DNA from: a virus | IMG/VR virus record: IMGVR_UViG_3300021085_000125 | Location: 1 to 31,687 of that record | DNA: 31,687 bases | Direction: 5' to 3' (one strand) | Shown: positions 30,550 to 31,687 of the stretch, piece after piece | Layout of the letters: each line of letters opens with the position of its first letter | Position numbering within the stretch: position 1 is the stretch's first letter | Notes under the pieces: model-generated | The model's input: only the letters and a program-made list of their open reading frames with translations | Database searches by the model: none | Told to the model about the DNA's origin: nothing | Program-made: the position numbers and the translations under genes

Positions 30550-31092
30550 ATGCCGAAAGGAATGCCCAAGAAACTCAAACCCTTTAACGATAAATTAAAG
30601 GATAAAGTATTAACTTCCGCCGCCCGTATCGCGGCCCGTCAATCTAGTGCAAAGGAGGAAGCAAAGAATATGGAACTAACCACACGCCAGGAAGAAGATA
30701 GATTACGAGTACACAACGCTCTGAGGTTCGGCATGAAAATGACAGAGCAGCAATTCCTCACAGAAGTACAAAAGAAGCTCCAGCACATGGTCGCAGACTC
30801 ACTAAACGATCTACACGATTCAATAGATCAAATACCTCCACAGAATAAAGCCTATGCCGTGGGTATGCTCTTCGACAAACTTATGACCATATCAGGTAGA
30901 CCCACAAACATTACCGCATCTGCCAATGTAAAACTAGGATCTTCCGATATGTCACCCAATCAAGTACGAGATATCCTTAAAAAAGGAGTCAAGAATCTAC
31001 CAAAGGATGCATCCACAGAAAAAGTAATCGATATAGAAGACGCACAAACCACAGAAGTACATGAGGAAGTCGATACTCGGACCGAAGATTAA
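30550..31092 (+). CDS. TerS-like or DNA-binding protein
   Basis: A 180-residue protein. Basic N-terminus (MPKGMPKKLKPFNDKLKDKV), a charged helical part, then MTEQQFLTEVQKKLQHMVAD, NKAYAVGMLFDKLMTISGRP and an acidic tail (EDAQTTEVHEEVDTRTED). The segment with a helix ending DKLMTISGRPT followed by short strands resembles small terminase or phage DNA-binding proteins whose helix ends 'DK..LLSG.PT'. No small terminase is found elsewhere in the window. However, it is on the opposite strand to TerL. No ribosome site; ATG is close to the predicted transcript start. Confidence 0.4.
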   Translation: MPKGMPKKLKPFNDKLKDKVLTSAARIAARQSSAKEEAKNMELTTRQEEDRLRVHNALRFGMKMTEQQFLTEVQKKLQHMVADSLNDLHDSIDQIPPQNKAYAVGMLFDKLMTISGRPTNITASANVKLGSSDMSPNQVRDILKKGVKNLPKDASTEKVIDIEDAQTTEVHEEVDTRTED

Positions 31093-31672
31093 TGCCCTAC
31101 GACTCCAGGGACTATCCTATAAAGATATACAAAACACTCTAGGATGTTCACTAGGTACGATCTCGTACTACCTCGGAAAAGGACAGAAGGAAAAAACTAA
31201 GAAGCGTAGAGCAAATATATCCCCCTCAACCTATATCCATGTAAAACGAGTAAACTACTTCCAGAATCCAACCATTCGGAAACAAAAGAAGTTAAATCCA
31301 AAAACCTCATTCACTAAAAGGGAAATGACTAAATCAATCTCAGATAAATCATCACGGTTCCAACGCTCTTCCGCATTTAATTACAAAGATGTATATGCGA
31401 AGTATGGTGACCACTTCCAATGCGGACTAACAGGAAGACCATTAACCTGGAATGAACCACATACCTATGAATACGACCATATACTCCCCGTAGCTCGTGG
31501 AGGGAACTCGTGCATAGAGAATTTACAAATCGTCTGTACGGACGCAAATAGAGCAAAGAATGATATGACCGAGGACGAGTTCCTAGACCTTTGCAAAGAA
31601 ATAGTACTACATGCCGGATATAAGGTCTATAAGCCTTCCGGTTCACACCACTCGAATAAACACACCAAGTAG
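31061..31672 (+). CDS. HNH endonuclease with N-terminal HTH
   Basis: A 203-residue nuclease. Residues 8-40 are a helix-turn-helix (LRLQGLSYKDIQNTLGCSLG), a basic linker follows (44-100), and the HNH domain occupies about 115-185: Cys121, the metal/catalytic core EYDHILPVARGG (His140), Asn154 in NLQIV, Cys159 and Asn163 in DANRAKND. HTH-HNH fusions are typical of phage-borne homing or packaging-associated nucleases. It overlaps the TerS-like gene by 32 nt and ends 15 nt before the window edge. It may cut at a packaging site or be a selfish intronless homing gene. Confidence 0.85.
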   Translation: MRKSILGPKINALRLQGLSYKDIQNTLGCSLGTISYYLGKGQKEKTKKRRANISPSTYIHVKRVNYFQNPTIRKQKKLNPKTSFTKREMTKSISDKSSRFQRSSAFNYKDVYAKYGDHFQCGLTGRPLTWNEPHTYEYDHILPVARGGNSCIENLQIVCTDANRAKNDMTEDEFLDLCKEIVLHAGYKVYKPSGSHHSNKHTK

Positions 31673-31687
31673 ACCACACAAGGCTAC

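Noticed and set aside
1-31687. tRNA genes and CRISPR arrays
   Set aside because: No cloverleaf-like segment or spaced direct-repeat array was noticed; repeats present are short operators or coding repeats.

Overview
The window is most of a compact temperate phage (or prophage) genome with a short-tailed, podovirus-like virion. The evidence is a large terminase, P22-type portal, scaffold, major capsid, T7 gp11-like adaptor, a beta-propeller nozzle-like protein and three large internal-virion-like proteins, with no sheath, tape measure or baseplate genes. A complete tyrosine integrase indicates a lysogenic option. Base composition is moderate by eye (mid-40s % GC). The tail proteins carry Mtd-like, SASA-esterase, LamG-like and beta-helix modules, and one C-terminal signature (YLAHKWGL...SHPYK), that I associate with marine Verrucomicrobiota/Planctomycetota and their phages. 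That host guess is weak.

Layout, left to right. (1) 1-2027, minus strand: an overlapping DNA-metabolism cluster read right to left: an ssDNA-binding protein, a stand-alone DnaA DNA-binding domain, a RecE/Cas4-like PD-(D/E)XK exonuclease with an added C-terminal HTH, and a gene that runs off the left edge. (2) 2027-3687: a plus-strand ribbon-helix-helix gene, a doubtful convergent minus-strand gene, two matching dyad repeats, the integrase, and a strong terminator closing the late operon. (3) 3688-22899, minus: scaffold, major capsid, adaptor, a long string of fibre/receptor-binding genes, a small lysis-like cassette (u-spanin candidate plus two tiny membrane proteins), a large spike with an esterase domain, the nozzle, a collar-domain fibre, and three ejection-type proteins. 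(4) 22900-25569: a terminator, a promoter with 10-bp phased repeats, two small genes and the portal with its own promoter. (5) 25609-30491, minus: HTH protein, C5-methyltransferase, six very small proteins (one of them MazG-like), a small nuclease and TerL. (6) 30550-31672, plus: a TerS-like or DNA-binding protein and an HNH nuclease.

Translation is densely coupled. ATGA, GTGA, TGATG and TAGATG junctions link most neighbours, which supports several genes under 55 codons (15232-15388, 15371-15490, 19150-19299, 28276-28416, 28836-28943).

The most striking signal is in the methyltransferase gene. A second 363-codon open frame (28971-30062) lies wholly inside it in the +1 frame. It starts directly after the stop codon of the upstream HTH gene and carries its own repeated motif series and conserved-looking C-terminus. 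I read it as a candidate dual-coding locus. Other points of interest are the free-standing DnaA domain IV, two shared late promoters (TTGnCn-17-TACATT) with 10-bp repeats around them, and the u-spanin cassette inside the receptor-binding operon with no recognisable endolysin. No DNA polymerase, primase or helicase is visible.
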